Source of the DNA: an uncultured Clostridia bacterium
Lineage (GTDB): Bacteria > Bacillota > Clostridia > Christensenellales > Borkfalkiaceae
Assembly: GCA_944328445.1 (NCBI GenBank)
Contig: CALVHO010000019.1
Span: 1-44,652, forward strand
DNA: 44,652 nt
Direction of reading: 5' to 3'
Shown: one piece after another, positions 21,455-29,108 of the stretch
Layout: the number at the start of each line of letters is the position of its first letter
How positions within the stretch are numbered: the stretch's first letter is position 1
Program-made: the position numbers and the translations under genes
Notes under the pieces: generated by a model
Told to the model about the DNA's origin: nothing
Database searches by the model: none
The model's input: only the letters and a program-made list of their open reading frames with translations

Positions 21455-23470
21455 ATGCTGAAACTGTTCAAAAAGCTCATCCCGCTGCTGTTGGCGGCCG
21501 CGCTGTGCGCGGGCCTGTTCATCGGCTGCTCCGCTTCCTACGCGGCCGACCCGCTCGAAGGCGGCCTGCCGCAGGGCGAAGTTTCCTCCAACGGCGGCTT
21601 CGTCGTGCAGAAGGGCAACTACGTCTACTTCATCAACGGCTCGGCCGACTATTCGGGCGACAACACCTATGGCGACGTGGTCAAAGGTTCGCTCATGCGC
21701 ATCGCCGTCTCCGCCCTCGAAAGCGGCGACCTGGCCGCCGCGCAGACGGTGGTGCCCCTGCTCGTCGTCTCGCAGGACTACACGTCGGGCGTGTACATTT
21801 ACGGCGATTACGTCTATTACGCGACGCCCAACACCCTCGGCACCATGCAGGGCGAGGTGCAGAGCTCCTATCTCGATTTCAAGAGCACCAAGCTCGACGG
21901 CACCGAGACCATGCGCCACTACTACGTGCAGGTGACGGACAACACCACCGTCTACCGCTACGTGCAGGGCGAGGACGGTACGGTGTATCTGCTCTACGTC
22001 GACAGCGCCGCCACCGAGATCCGCTCCTACAACACCGCCACGGGCGAGGAAACGGTGCTCGCGGCGGGTTACACCGATTACGTCCTGAACGAGGACGACC
22101 GCACCGATCCCACCGTCTATTATACGATGCCCGTGGTGAAAAAGAACACCTACACCGCGGCGTCGGGCGGGGAGCAGTACTCCTACAACCAGCTCTACCG
22201 CGTCAGCGCCTTCACGACGCAGAGCCCGTACGGCGAGACGGACATGACCGGCTACACCGACTCTTCGCTGGACGAAGGGGAGGACGGCTACACGATGGAG
22301 TACGTGAACCTCGGCACGCTGGTGCTCGACGGCGTCGGCGGCGACCGTGACGCGCACACCGTGACGCCCTTCAACCGTGACTGGGCGGAAACGCTCTCCA
22401 TCAACAGCTCGGCGGGCTACACCTACGCCTTGGTCAAGTACGCGGCGGGCGGCCTCGTGTTCACCCGCACCAACCTCGACCAGTCGCAGGCCTTCGTCTA
22501 CCGCCTCGACGACGCGGCCTTCGCCGCGGCCAAGGACTGGAATTCGGTCACGGCCAACCCGACCGTCGGCGTTTCCGCGGGCGGCGCCATCGCGCCCGTC
22601 GCCGTCACCACGTCCAACGCGGGCGAGAGCGCCCTCTTCTACACCGCGGACGGCGCGCTGTACTACATCTACGTTTCGGAAGGTTCCGTCGTCCGCGTCA
22701 AGGTCTCTTCCGACCCTGCCGACAAGGACTACATCGCCGAAACGGTGACGCTCGCCAAGCAGCAGACGGACGCGGCGCTTCTGTACCTCGACGGCGGCTA
22801 CCTCTACTATTCGATGGCGGGCACCAACGGCAACGCCCTCTACCGCCTGCGCTACGACGGGCAGGCCGCGCAGTACAACATCTTTGAAGGCGCCGCCTAC
22901 GACAACGACGACTACAAGCCCACCCGCTATTTGGAGATCGATTACAATTCGTCCTGGTACGAACCCGAGATCGTCGCGGGCCGCCTCTTCTTCTGCAACG
23001 CCGAAAGCTACGCCGAAAATTACGTCTACACCCTGCAAAACCCCGCCGACAACGCCGCCCTCGCCGCCCTCAACGAGCGCTACGAGGACACGCAGGACGT
23101 CATCGACGAGATCGGCGAAAGTTTTGCCGAAGCCTCCGACCTCGCACAATACTATTATTATGCGGAGAGCCTCGCCGTCGTGCTCGACGAGAACGGCGAC
23201 CACTTCTCCCTCTACGAGCAGGAGGATCTCGACCTGGCGCAGGCCTTCGCGGGCTGTGCGGACGCCTCTTCCCGCTTCCACATGAACTTCACAACGCTCA
23301 AAGACGGGGAGAAGGCCTACAACGTGCAGAGCGCGTTCTACCGCCGCCTCGGCGCATTGAGCGAGGAGGACGCCGAAACCATCGAAGACGCCCTCAAAGC
23401 CGACCTGCTGCTCTCGGAAACGACGGAGGAAACCTCCTCCTCGGACGGGAGCGAAGAGACCGCCGCCTGA
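21455..23470 (+). CDS. Large secreted lipoprotein of unknown function
   Basis: 671 residues with a lipoprotein signal: basic start MLKLFKK, hydrophobic core, and GLFIGC with the lipidated Cys at 25. The mature part has many Tyr-rich strand-like segments (GNYVYFING, GVYIYGDYVYYATP, ALYYIYVSEGSVVRV, GGYLYYSMAGTNGNALYRLRYDG), repeated about every 50-100 residues. This resembles the DUF5050/beta-propeller-type surface proteins of Clostridia; that comparison is by eye. The C-terminus (about 560-671) is helical and acidic, with a SETTEETSSSDGSEE tail. ATG 21455 follows AAGGAG. It is transcribed alone. Probable extracellular or envelope-sensing role, unproven. Confidence 0.8.
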   Translation: MLKLFKKLIPLLLAAALCAGLFIGCSASYAADPLEGGLPQGEVSSNGGFVVQKGNYVYFINGSADYSGDNTYGDVVKGSLMRIAVSALESGDLAAAQTVVPLLVVSQDYTSGVYIYGDYVYYATPNTLGTMQGEVQSSYLDFKSTKLDGTETMRHYYVQVTDNTTVYRYVQGEDGTVYLLYVDSAATEIRSYNTATGEETVLAAGYTDYVLNEDDRTDPTVYYTMPVVKKNTYTAASGGEQYSYNQLYRVSAFTTQSPYGETDMTGYTDSSLDEGEDGYTMEYVNLGTLVLDGVGGDRDAHTVTPFNRDWAETLSINSSAGYTYALVKYAAGGLVFTRTNLDQSQAFVYRLDDAAFAAAKDWNSVTANPTVGVSAGGAIAPVAVTTSNAGESALFYTADGALYYIYVSEGSVVRVKVSSDPADKDYIAETVTLAKQQTDAALLYLDGGYLYYSMAGTNGNALYRLRYDGQAAQYNIFEGAAYDNDDYKPTRYLEIDYNSSWYEPEIVAGRLFFCNAESYAENYVYTLQNPADNAALAALNERYEDTQDVIDEIGESFAEASDLAQYYYYAESLAVVLDENGDHFSLYEQEDLDLAQAFAGCADASSRFHMNFTTLKDGEKAYNVQSAFYRRLGALSEEDAETIEDALKADLLLSETTEETSSSDGSEETAA

Positions 23471-23501
23471 GCGGAAGAAAAGACAAAAAACAAGCCCCGC
23501 G

Positions 23502-23527
23502 GGGGCGGCGCATGCGCCGCCCCTTTT
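23502..23527 (+). terminator. Terminator of the lipoprotein gene
   Basis: A 22-bp perfect palindrome, GGGGCGGCGCA followed by its complement TGCGCCGCCCC (23502-23523), then TTTT. Confidence 0.8.
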
Positions 23528-23586
23528 GCATGGGAGGAAAAAGGAGCAAAAAAGGCAAAAAAACCCAAAAAAAATCGCAAAAACCC

Positions 23587-23615
23587 TTTACAAAAGGAGG
23601 GCCTTTTATTATAAT
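23587..23615 (+). promoter_or_regulatory. Promoter with an inverted repeat in its spacer
   Basis: TTTACA (23587-23592), 17-bp spacer, TATAAT (23610-23615). AAAAGG-AGGG-CCTTTT (about 23592-23607) is an inverted repeat filling the spacer, a plausible repressor site. Confidence 0.75.
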
Positions 23616-23760
23616 CTTACGATGTAAAACGGCGGCAGGAAGGGCCGCGCGCCGCGGAAAACCTTTCCGCGCGCGTAAGATACGTAAACTTGCACATAGT
23701 ACACTCCGCTGCAATACCATGAAGTAAGCGCGGCCGCAGCCGCCGAAAGGGAGAAATGTT
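23616..23760 (+). ncRNA. Structured 5' leader with a possible three-way junction
   Basis: About 140 nt of leader precede the zinc-ribbon gene. CTTACG (23616-23621) pairs with CGTAAG (23674-23679), enclosing CGCGGAAA (23653-23660)/TTTCCGCG (23664-23671) with an ACC loop, and a weaker CGGC/GCCG stem. It does not match a riboswitch class I know. It could be an uncharacterised regulatory leader or just a GC-rich fold. Confidence 0.35.
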
Positions 23761-24255
23761 ATGGTACGCTACAAAAAATGCCCGCGGTGCGAGCTCAATT
23801 ACATCGAAGAGGACAAAGACCTCTGCGACGTCTGCCTGGCCGAAATGCAGGGCGATAAGCTGAAATTTGCCGACATCGACGACGAGGAAGACCTCGAAAA
23901 GACGGAGCTTTGCCCCGTCTGCGGCGAAAATTATATGCTCCCGGGCGAAAAAATGTGCGACGAGTGCAAAAAGAACGCCGAATACGAGGAAGAGGAGGAC
24001 GCCAACCCCGAGAAGGACGAGGAATGGCGCAACTACCTCGACGAGGACACGGACGACTTCCCGATGGAGAGCGACGGCATCGACTTCGGCGAAGACCTCA
24101 CCGACGAGGACTTCGACGACGAGTTCGAGGACGGCTACACCGACGGGAACGAGGAGAGCGAAGAGGAAGATGACCTCGACTACGCCGACGGCTACGAGGA
24201 CCTCGACGACGAGGACGAGGAAGACGACGAAGAGGACGAGGACGAAGATTTCTGA
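23761..24255 (+). CDS. Double zinc-ribbon protein with a long acidic tail
   Basis: 164 residues. Two CxxC...CxxC zinc modules lie in the first 75 residues: CPRCELNYIEEDKDLCDVC and CPVCGENYMLPGEKMCDEC. They read as duplicates of one unit. The remainder (about 76-164) is almost wholly Asp/Glu with a few aromatics (EEWRNYLDEDTDDF), ending in an uninterrupted acidic run and F. No named family is recognised; similar small Cys4-acidic proteins occur in Clostridia. The acidic tail suggests binding of basic partners (nucleic-acid-binding or ribosomal proteins) or a metal-handling role; this is inference. ATG 23761 follows AAGGGAG. It is transcribed alone with its own promoter, leader and terminator. 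Confidence 0.8.
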   Translation: MVRYKKCPRCELNYIEEDKDLCDVCLAEMQGDKLKFADIDDEEDLEKTELCPVCGENYMLPGEKMCDECKKNAEYEEEEDANPEKDEEWRNYLDEDTDDFPMESDGIDFGEDLTDEDFDDEFEDGYTDGNEESEEEDDLDYADGYEDLDDEDEEDDEEDEDEDF

Positions 24256-24273
24256 CCCCCGCAAGCGGTTTTA

Positions 24274-24316
24274 GGCCGCGGCAGGCGCAAAAAGCGCCCG
24301 CCGCGGCCCGTTTTTT
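24274..24316 (+). terminator. Terminator of the zinc-ribbon gene
   Basis: GGCCGCGGCAGGCGC (24274-24288), AAAAA loop, GCGCCCGCCGCGGCC (24294-24308), then CG and six T. One mismatch in the stem. Confidence 0.85.
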
Positions 24317-24374
24317 ATCCGCGCATCTCTTTGTGCCCGCGCGCGGCGCGGCCCCGCACGGCGCGCGCCCGCGC

Positions 24375-24626
24375 TTACACGCTCTTTGCGGCCCTGGTCA
24401 CGCGCACGCTGCCGCAGAGCACTTCGGCGTAGGAATAGGCCGTCTTGCCGCGGAACCCTTCGTCGTCGGGCGCCACGGTGAAGAGGGCAGGGTACACCCC
24501 CGTCAGCCTCCCGGTAAAGTCCGCGCTGCGCCCCCGCCCCAGCTCCACGTGCACGCGCACTTCCTGCCGCAGGCAGGCGGCGATCTCCTCCTTGACCTGC
24601 CGTAAATTTCCCGTCGGGCGGATCAT
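24375..24626 (-). CDS. veg: Veg family protein
   Basis: 83 residues matching Veg (DUF1021): VKEEIAACLRQEVRVHVELGRGRSADFTGRLTGVYPALFTVA, then GKTAYSYAEVLCGSVRV. In B. subtilis Veg is a highly expressed small protein that promotes biofilm formation, probably through the SinR/SlrR circuit; its role elsewhere is open. ATG 24626-24624 follows AGGAGGGAG. In Clostridia veg commonly lies beside sipL and ispE, as here, though here it is divergent from sipL. Confidence 0.9.
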   Translation of the reverse strand: MIRPTGNLRQVKEEIAACLRQEVRVHVELGRGRSADFTGRLTGVYPALFTVAPDDEGFRGKTAYSYAEVLCGSVRVTRAAKSV

Positions 24627-24793
24627 CGCTCCCTCCTTTTGCCCCCTGCGCGGGGGCTCTTTTCTTTGCGGCTCCCGTCTGCCGCGCCGCGAGCACGAAC
24701 GCGCGGCGCGCGGCCCGCAACGCTATTGTTCCCGCCCGCGGGCGAAGCTATGCGCGTTCGCCCTTCTTAGCCCTCTTTCGCCTCCCTTCGCGG

Positions 24794-24822
24794 GCATATT
24801 CGCGGCGGCTTCTTCATACAAT
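24794..24822 (+). promoter_or_regulatory. Sigma-E type sporulation promoter of sipL
   Basis: GCATATT (24794-24800), 14-bp spacer, CATACAAT (24815-24822) agree almost fully with the mother-cell sigma-E form (KMATATT, 13-15 bp, CATACANT). It lies 36 bp upstream of the sipL start. SipL is made in the mother cell, so the promoter type and gene function agree. Confidence 0.8.
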
Positions 24823-24857
24823 GAACAAAAACGCCTGTGACGGAGGTACCTTTCACC

Positions 24858-26363
24858 ATGTCTGTCTCCCCGCAATACGAAGAATACGCCGCGTCCGCCT
24901 GCGTGCGGGGGCTGCACGCGCAGTCCATCGTCGAGTGCCGCCTCGCCGACTGGGCGGAAAACCACGTGCTCGCCGTCTGGCCGCGCGTGGTGCCGTCCTC
25001 GGCCGAGGTGCTCTCGGGCGAGGTCCGCTACGGCGGCACGCTGTACTTTTCCTTGGCCGCGCGCACGCCCGACGGGTCCGTCGTCGGCGCCGAGCGCGGG
25101 GCCGAGTTCACCCACCGCGCCGAATGTGCCGACGCCGCGCCCGCCCAGCAGGCCGCCCTCTCGCTCGCCGTCGAAAAGGTGGAGCTCCGCCGCGACGGCC
25201 GCACCCTCGTCCTCTCGGCCATTGTCTCGGCCGAGATCTCCCGCCTCGTGCCCGGGCAGCTGCGCCTGCTCACGGGCGGGGAGGGGGTGGCCTGCGACCT
25301 CGTGCCCGTGCGCCTGAGCCGCGCGGCCTTCTGCGCGGGCACCGCCGAGATCGAGGAGGAGTTCGATACCGACTACGTCGGAGATGTGCTTTTGCACAGC
25401 GAGCAGGTCTGCCTCACCCGCGTGGTGGCGGCCGACGGCCTCGTCGAGGTCTCGGGCGAGATCGCCGTCGGCGTCCTCTCCAAGCGCGAAGGGGAGAGCG
25501 ACGTCGTCGCCTACGAGCGCACGGTGCCCTTCCGCGCCGAGATCCCCTGCGACGAAGCCGCCCCCGGCGCCGCCTGTGACGCTTCCGCCGCGCTCTCGTC
25601 GGTGCGCCTTTCCGCCGCCTGCGACGAGGACAAAAACCGCTGCCGCCTGCTGGCCGAGCTCTCCCTCGCCGTGAACGTGCGGCTCTGGCGGGGCGAGGAA
25701 GTGCTCGCCGCGCAGGACGCCTTCTGCCCCGGCCGCGCCTGCACCCTGCACCGCGAAACGGTGCGCGCGCAGGAGCCGCTGTGCGCCTTCACGGTCAGCG
25801 AGCGCGTGGCGGGCACCGCCGCCCTCGACGGCCCCGTCGGCCCCGCCGCGGCCTTGCAGGCGGCCTCGCTCTGCCGCGTGGAGGCCGCCGCCGAAGTGCG
25901 CGAAGGCGAAGTGATCGTCGAGGGCGTGCTGTCGGCCACCGTCTTTTTCAAGGAGGAAAACGCGGCGCAGAGCGTGCGCGCCAGCCTCCCCTTCACCTTC
26001 CCCGTCCGCTGCGACCGCGCCCGCGCGGGGGACGCGGCCGAAGTGCACGCCCTGGCCTGCGGCGTCTCCTGCCGCGGGCGCAGGGAGGGCGAGCTCGACT
26101 GCGAGGGCACCGTCAAGCTCTTCATCGCCCTGCGCGGCGAGAGCGAGCAGCACTTCGTCTGCGCCGTCGAGGCGGGAGAGGCGACCCCGCTGCCCGCGGC
26201 CGTCTCCATCCACTTCCCTGCCGCGGGCGATACGCTTTGGGATACCGCCAAAAAGCTCGGCCGCGCGCCCGAGGACGTCCGCCGCGAAAACCCGGAACTC
26301 ACCTTCCCGCTCACGGGCAAGGAACGCATCGTCGTGTACAGCCCCCGCCCGCTCGGGGCATGA
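24858..26363 (+). CDS. sipL: SipL-like spore coat morphogenesis protein (DUF3794 repeats plus LysM)
   Basis: In Clostridioides difficile SipL binds SpoIVA through its LysM domain and is needed to assemble the spore coat. This 501-residue protein has SPOCS/DUF3794-type repeats (about 30-150, 150-260 and 290-430), seen in segments such as LPSSAEVLSGEVRYGGTLYF-like, LVEVSGEIAVGVLSKREGESDVVAYERTVPF and IVEGVLSATVFFKEENAAQSVRASLPF. It ends with a LysM-like module, AAGDTLWDTAKKLGRAPEDVRRENPEL (about 457-483). The start is ATG 24858 with GGAGG 11 bp upstream; the GTG 21 bp earlier precedes that site and is rejected. The neighbours veg and ispE match the Clostridia order. Confidence 0.9.
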   Translation: MSVSPQYEEYAASACVRGLHAQSIVECRLADWAENHVLAVWPRVVPSSAEVLSGEVRYGGTLYFSLAARTPDGSVVGAERGAEFTHRAECADAAPAQQAALSLAVEKVELRRDGRTLVLSAIVSAEISRLVPGQLRLLTGGEGVACDLVPVRLSRAAFCAGTAEIEEEFDTDYVGDVLLHSEQVCLTRVVAADGLVEVSGEIAVGVLSKREGESDVVAYERTVPFRAEIPCDEAAPGAACDASAALSSVRLSAACDEDKNRCRLLAELSLAVNVRLWRGEEVLAAQDAFCPGRACTLHRETVRAQEPLCAFTVSERVAGTAALDGPVGPAAALQAASLCRVEAAAEVREGEVIVEGVLSATVFFKEENAAQSVRASLPFTFPVRCDRARAGDAAEVHALACGVSCRGRREGELDCEGTVKLFIALRGESEQHFVCAVEAGEATPLPAAVSIHFPAAGDTLWDTAKKLGRAPEDVRRENPELTFPLTGKERIVVYSPRPLGA

Positions 26364-26638
26364 ACGCGCCGCGGGCATGAATATGCCGCGGGCATGAACG
26401 CGCGCCGCGGGCCCCTTTCCCCGCATGCGCCCCCGCAGGGCTTGCCCTGCGGGGGCGGCGCCTTGCTCCCGTCCCGCCGCGGAAGCGACGGCGCCACCGC
26501 GGAAACGCCCGCCGCGCCCCTCCCTTTGCGGGGGCGGGGCCACGGCCCTTTCGCACAAAACGGGGCGGCCGTTCACGGTTTTTTCATGCGGTTTTTCCAA
26601 ACTTTTGGCAAAGCGGCGCGAAAATGCGGCAACGTTCG
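26364..26638. other. Intergenic gap between sipL and ispE
   Basis: Contains three near-copies of GCGCCGCGGGCATGAA (about 26367-26420) and a 14-bp perfect stem, CGCCCCCGCAGGGC with GCCCTGCGGGGGCG around TT (about 26428-26457). No T-run follows, so this is a weak candidate sipL terminator. No gene is seen. Confidence 0.5.
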
Positions 26639-26667
26639 TTTACAAAACCGAAAAACGGTGGTATAAT
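26639..26667 (+). promoter_or_regulatory. Promoter of ispE
   Basis: TTTACA (26639-26644), 17-bp spacer, TATAAT (26662-26667); the start codon is 38 bp downstream. Confidence 0.8.
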
Positions 26668-26704
26668 AATAAAAACGGCCGCGCGGCAAAGGAGGGGGAA
26701 GCGC

Positions 26705-27655
26705 GTGTTTTTTTGCAGGCGCGCGGGCGGCAGGCCCGCCAAGCCGCGCGAAGCTGCCAAGGTGCGCAGCTTTGCCAAAGTCAACCTCTCCCTCAACATC
26801 ACGGGCGCGGCGGAAGGCTACCACTTGCTCGATACCGTCGTGGCGGGCATCGACGTCTATGACACCGTCTGCGCCAAGGCGCGCAGGGACGGCCTGGTCA
26901 ACGTCTACATGCACGGCCGCGGCAGCGAGGGCATCCCGCCCGCGCAGAACAACGCCGTCAAGGCGGGCGAGGCCTTCGTCTCCGCCTTCGGCACCCGCGG
27001 GGCGGACATCGAGATCTATAAGGATATCCCCATCGGCGCGGGGCTGGGCGGATCCTCGGCGGACGCGGCGGGCGTGCTCAACGCCATGGCCGCGCTGTAC
27101 GCCGTGCCGCGGGAGGAGCTTATCCCCCTGGCCGAAAAGCTGGGCAGCGATACGCCCTTCCTGCTCGTCGGCGGCTATGCCCGCCTGGGCGGGCGGGGAG
27201 AACGGGTGCAGCCCATCGCGGCGGCCCGCCCCCTGTCCATGCTGCTCGTCTGGGCCGCGTCGCCCGTCTCCACGGCGGCCTGCTACCGCGAATACGACAA
27301 CGAGCCCGACCCTCCGCGGGAGGATTCCGCGCGCCTTTGCGCCGCCCTGCGGCAAGGCGACTTCGCGGGCGTGGCCGCCAACGTCTACAACGCCTTGCAG
27401 CGGCCCGCCTGCACCCTCAACCCCGAAGTCACCGCCGCCCTGGCCGCCGTGCGGGCCCTTTCGCCCGCGGCCTGCGCCGTCACGGGTTCGGGCAGCGCCG
27501 TCTTCGCGCTGTTTGAAAGCGAGGAGCTCTGCGCCTGGGCCAAGAGCCGCCTGCGCGGGCCCTTCTCGTCCCGCGTGGTGCGCACGCCCGCGCCGCCGCG
27601 CACCCTCTATACCCCCTTCGCCCTCCGCCCCGGCGAGGGCGCGCCCGAAAAATAG
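26705..27655 (+). CDS. ispE: 4-diphosphocytidyl-2-C-methyl-D-erythritol kinase
   Basis: IspE phosphorylates CDP-methylerythritol in the MEP isoprenoid pathway (cytosolic, ATP-dependent). The 316-residue protein is a GHMP kinase: SFAKVNLSLNITGAAEGYHLLDTV (about 22-45, shared substrate lysine region), the glycine-rich ATP loop PIGAGLGGSSADAAG (about 109-123), SDTPFLLVGGYARLGGRGE, and AVTGSGSAVFALF near the end. I chose the GTG at 26705, which follows AGGAGGGGGAA; the first 20 residues are basic and slightly longer than usual. It is transcribed alone from its own sigma-A promoter. Confidence 0.94.
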   Translation: MFFCRRAGGRPAKPREAAKVRSFAKVNLSLNITGAAEGYHLLDTVVAGIDVYDTVCAKARRDGLVNVYMHGRGSEGIPPAQNNAVKAGEAFVSAFGTRGADIEIYKDIPIGAGLGGSSADAAGVLNAMAALYAVPREELIPLAEKLGSDTPFLLVGGYARLGGRGERVQPIAAARPLSMLLVWAASPVSTAACYREYDNEPDPPREDSARLCAALRQGDFAGVAANVYNALQRPACTLNPEVTAALAAVRALSPAACAVTGSGSAVFALFESEELCAWAKSRLRGPFSSRVVRTPAPPRTLYTPFALRPGEGAPEK

Positions 27656-27676
27656 GGGAGAGGAAACCGCAGCGCC

Positions 27677-27773
27677 CGTTCACGGAGAGCGTGAACGCGC
27701 CCCGCGGCAAAGCCCGTTCACGGAGAGCGAGAACGCGCCCCGCGGCAGCGCCCGTTCACGGAGAGCGTGAACG
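27677..27773. repeat. Three tandem hairpins with 38-bp period
   Basis: CGTTCACG-GAGAG-CGTGAACG occurs at 27677-27697 and 27753-27773, and as CGTTCACG-GAGAG-CGAGAACG at 27715-27735. The period is exactly 38 bp and GCGCCCCGCGGC lies between copies. Could serve as a multi-hairpin terminator or 3'-end stabiliser for ispE, though no T-run follows. Confidence 0.8.
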
Positions 27774-27846
27774 CACAAAAAACATTCTACCGTATACGAA
27801 AAAACGCGCACGCCGCCCCGTCCGCACGGGCGGGCACGGAGGAAAC

Positions 27847-28713
27847 ATGGAAGAAAGAGACCTGGAATTTGACGACGACGGCAAGATCCGCATCCGCCGC
27901 GCGGGAGAGCCCGCGGGCGAGGGGGAAGAGGACGAGATCGTCATCGAGGTGCCCGACCTCGGCCCCGCCGAGGAGGAAAAGCACGAGGACGAGATCTTTG
28001 CCGACCGCCGCGCCGAGCGCGAGCGCGCGCTGGCGGAGCGGCGCGAACGCGCCCTCGCCCTCTACGAGGAGGGGGAAGAGCTCTTTGCCCGCGGCGAGCT
28101 CGAAGCCGCAGGCGAAAAGTTTTTGGACAGCGGCGAGCTCTACGGCACCGACTGGCGCCCGTGGTTCGGCGTCGTGCGGGTGCAGACCAAGGACCTGACC
28201 GACTTTTCGGAAATTTCGGATTGCGAACAGGCCTACGACAAGGCCATGCGCCGCATGAGCCGCGAGGACCTTTCGGCCCTCTCGGCCCGATACGGCCCCG
28301 CCCTCACGGCGCGGGCAGACGCGCTCGCGGCCGAGCACGCCCGCCGCACCGCCGAGGACGAGCGCGAGCGCGAACAGGCCCGCCCCGCCGTGCTGCGCGA
28401 GGTGCGCCTCTCTTCGACGGTGTTCGGGCTGATGTGCGCCTTTTTCGGCGTCTTTCTGATCGCCTCCGTAACGCTGTGGTCGCTGATCAACGCCGTGCAG
28501 GGGGTGGAGATCCTCGTCCCCGCCATCGTGTGCAGCGCGGTGGGCATCGTGTTTTTCGTGCTGGCGGCCGTCTTTTGCAAGCGGCTCGTGCTGGCCCGCG
28601 CCGCCCGCGCCCGCAACGCGCGCGCAGGCACCACCGACGCGGGCGAACAGGCCCGCATCCTCGCCGAAACGGAGGAGATCATCCGCGCCATTTTGGAAGA
28701 CCTGTCCAAATAA
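27847..28713 (+). CDS. Membrane protein with acidic N-terminus and TPR-like helical region, unknown function
   Basis: 288 residues, no family recognised. Residues 1-50 are strongly acidic (EEERDLEFDDDGKIRIRR, EEDEIVIEVPDLGPAEEEKHEDE). About 55-200 is helical and charged with a tetratricopeptide look (LALYEEGEELFARGELEAAGEKFLDSGELYGTDWRPWFGVVRV). Two membrane helices follow (about 205-229, FGLMCAFFGVFLIASVTLWSLI; and about 234-256), then a basic/helical C-terminus. Both ends would face the cytoplasm. ATG 27847 follows GGAGG. It stands between ispE and the rex operon with its own terminator. Confidence 0.8.
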   Translation: MEERDLEFDDDGKIRIRRAGEPAGEGEEDEIVIEVPDLGPAEEEKHEDEIFADRRAERERALAERRERALALYEEGEELFARGELEAAGEKFLDSGELYGTDWRPWFGVVRVQTKDLTDFSEISDCEQAYDKAMRRMSREDLSALSARYGPALTARADALAAEHARRTAEDEREREQARPAVLREVRLSSTVFGLMCAFFGVFLIASVTLWSLINAVQGVEILVPAIVCSAVGIVFFVLAAVFCKRLVLARAARARNARAGTTDAGEQARILAETEEIIRAILEDLSK

Positions 28714-28752
28714 GTGCCGCAGTAAGCAGCCGATCTTTACAGCAGGCATTTC

Positions 28753-28781
28753 GCCCCGCCGCGCCCGCGGCGGGGCTTTTG
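28753..28781 (+). terminator. Terminator after the acidic membrane protein
   Basis: GCCCCGCCG (28753-28761) pairs with CGGCGGGGC (28768-28776), followed by TTTTG. Confidence 0.85.
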
Positions 28782-28843
28782 CAAAGCGGCGGCCGCATAG
28801 GCCCCGCCTTTATTATTTAGGAAAGCGAACGGGCGGCCAAAAA

Positions 28844-28863
28844 GCGGCAAAATTTTTTGCCGC
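28844..28863. other. Short perfect hairpin in the pre-rex gap
   Basis: GCGGCAAAA, TT, TTTTGCCGC: a 9-bp stem with a two-base turn in gene-free DNA. Purpose unknown; may be a back-up terminator. Confidence 0.4.
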
Positions 28864-28889
28864 GGCCCCCGATTATTTTTGCCAAAGTA

Positions 28890-28918
28890 TTGCAATGCCG
28901 CCCGAAACGTGATAAGAT
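28890..28918 (+). promoter_or_regulatory. Possible orphan promoter upstream of the rex promoter
   Basis: TTGCAA (28890-28895), 17-bp spacer, TAAGAT (28913-28918). Nothing coding lies between it and the rex promoter 110 bp on; it could be a second rex promoter or drive a short RNA. Confidence 0.35.
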
Positions 28919-29026
28919 GAAAAAGCGGTCATACCCGCCCGAAAGGGCTGCCCGTTTGCGAAGTTGTCACAAGCGGCGTTCGCCGTTCACGTTTTTGCTC
29001 CTTCTCCAAAAAAATTTTTCGCGCGG

Positions 29027-29055
29027 TTGACAGAAAAGGCACGATTTGATAAAAT
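29027..29055 (+). promoter_or_regulatory. Promoter of the rex-adhE operon
   Basis: TTGACA (29027-29032), 17-bp spacer, TAAAAT (29050-29055). The -10 element is overlapped by Rex-type operators. Confidence 0.9.
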
Positions 29056-29091
29056 TTTATCGATAAAAAGATATCAATAAAAGATTATCGA
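29046..29091. promoter_or_regulatory. Three overlapping Rex-type operators, 14-bp spacing
   Basis: Three 18-bp near-palindromes start 14 bp apart: TTGATAAAATTTTATCGA (29046-29063), TCGATAAAAAGATATCAA (29060-29077) and TCAATAAAAGATTATCGA (29074-29091). They fit TYRATAA-NNNN-TTATYRA and resemble the Rex consensus TTGTTAA-NNNN-TTAACAA with the central bases changed. They cover the -10 and the start site of an operon whose first gene is rex, so autorepression that responds to NADH/NAD+ is a strong inference. Confidence 0.75.
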
Positions 29092-29108
29092 AACAGGCAG
29101 GCAGGGGA

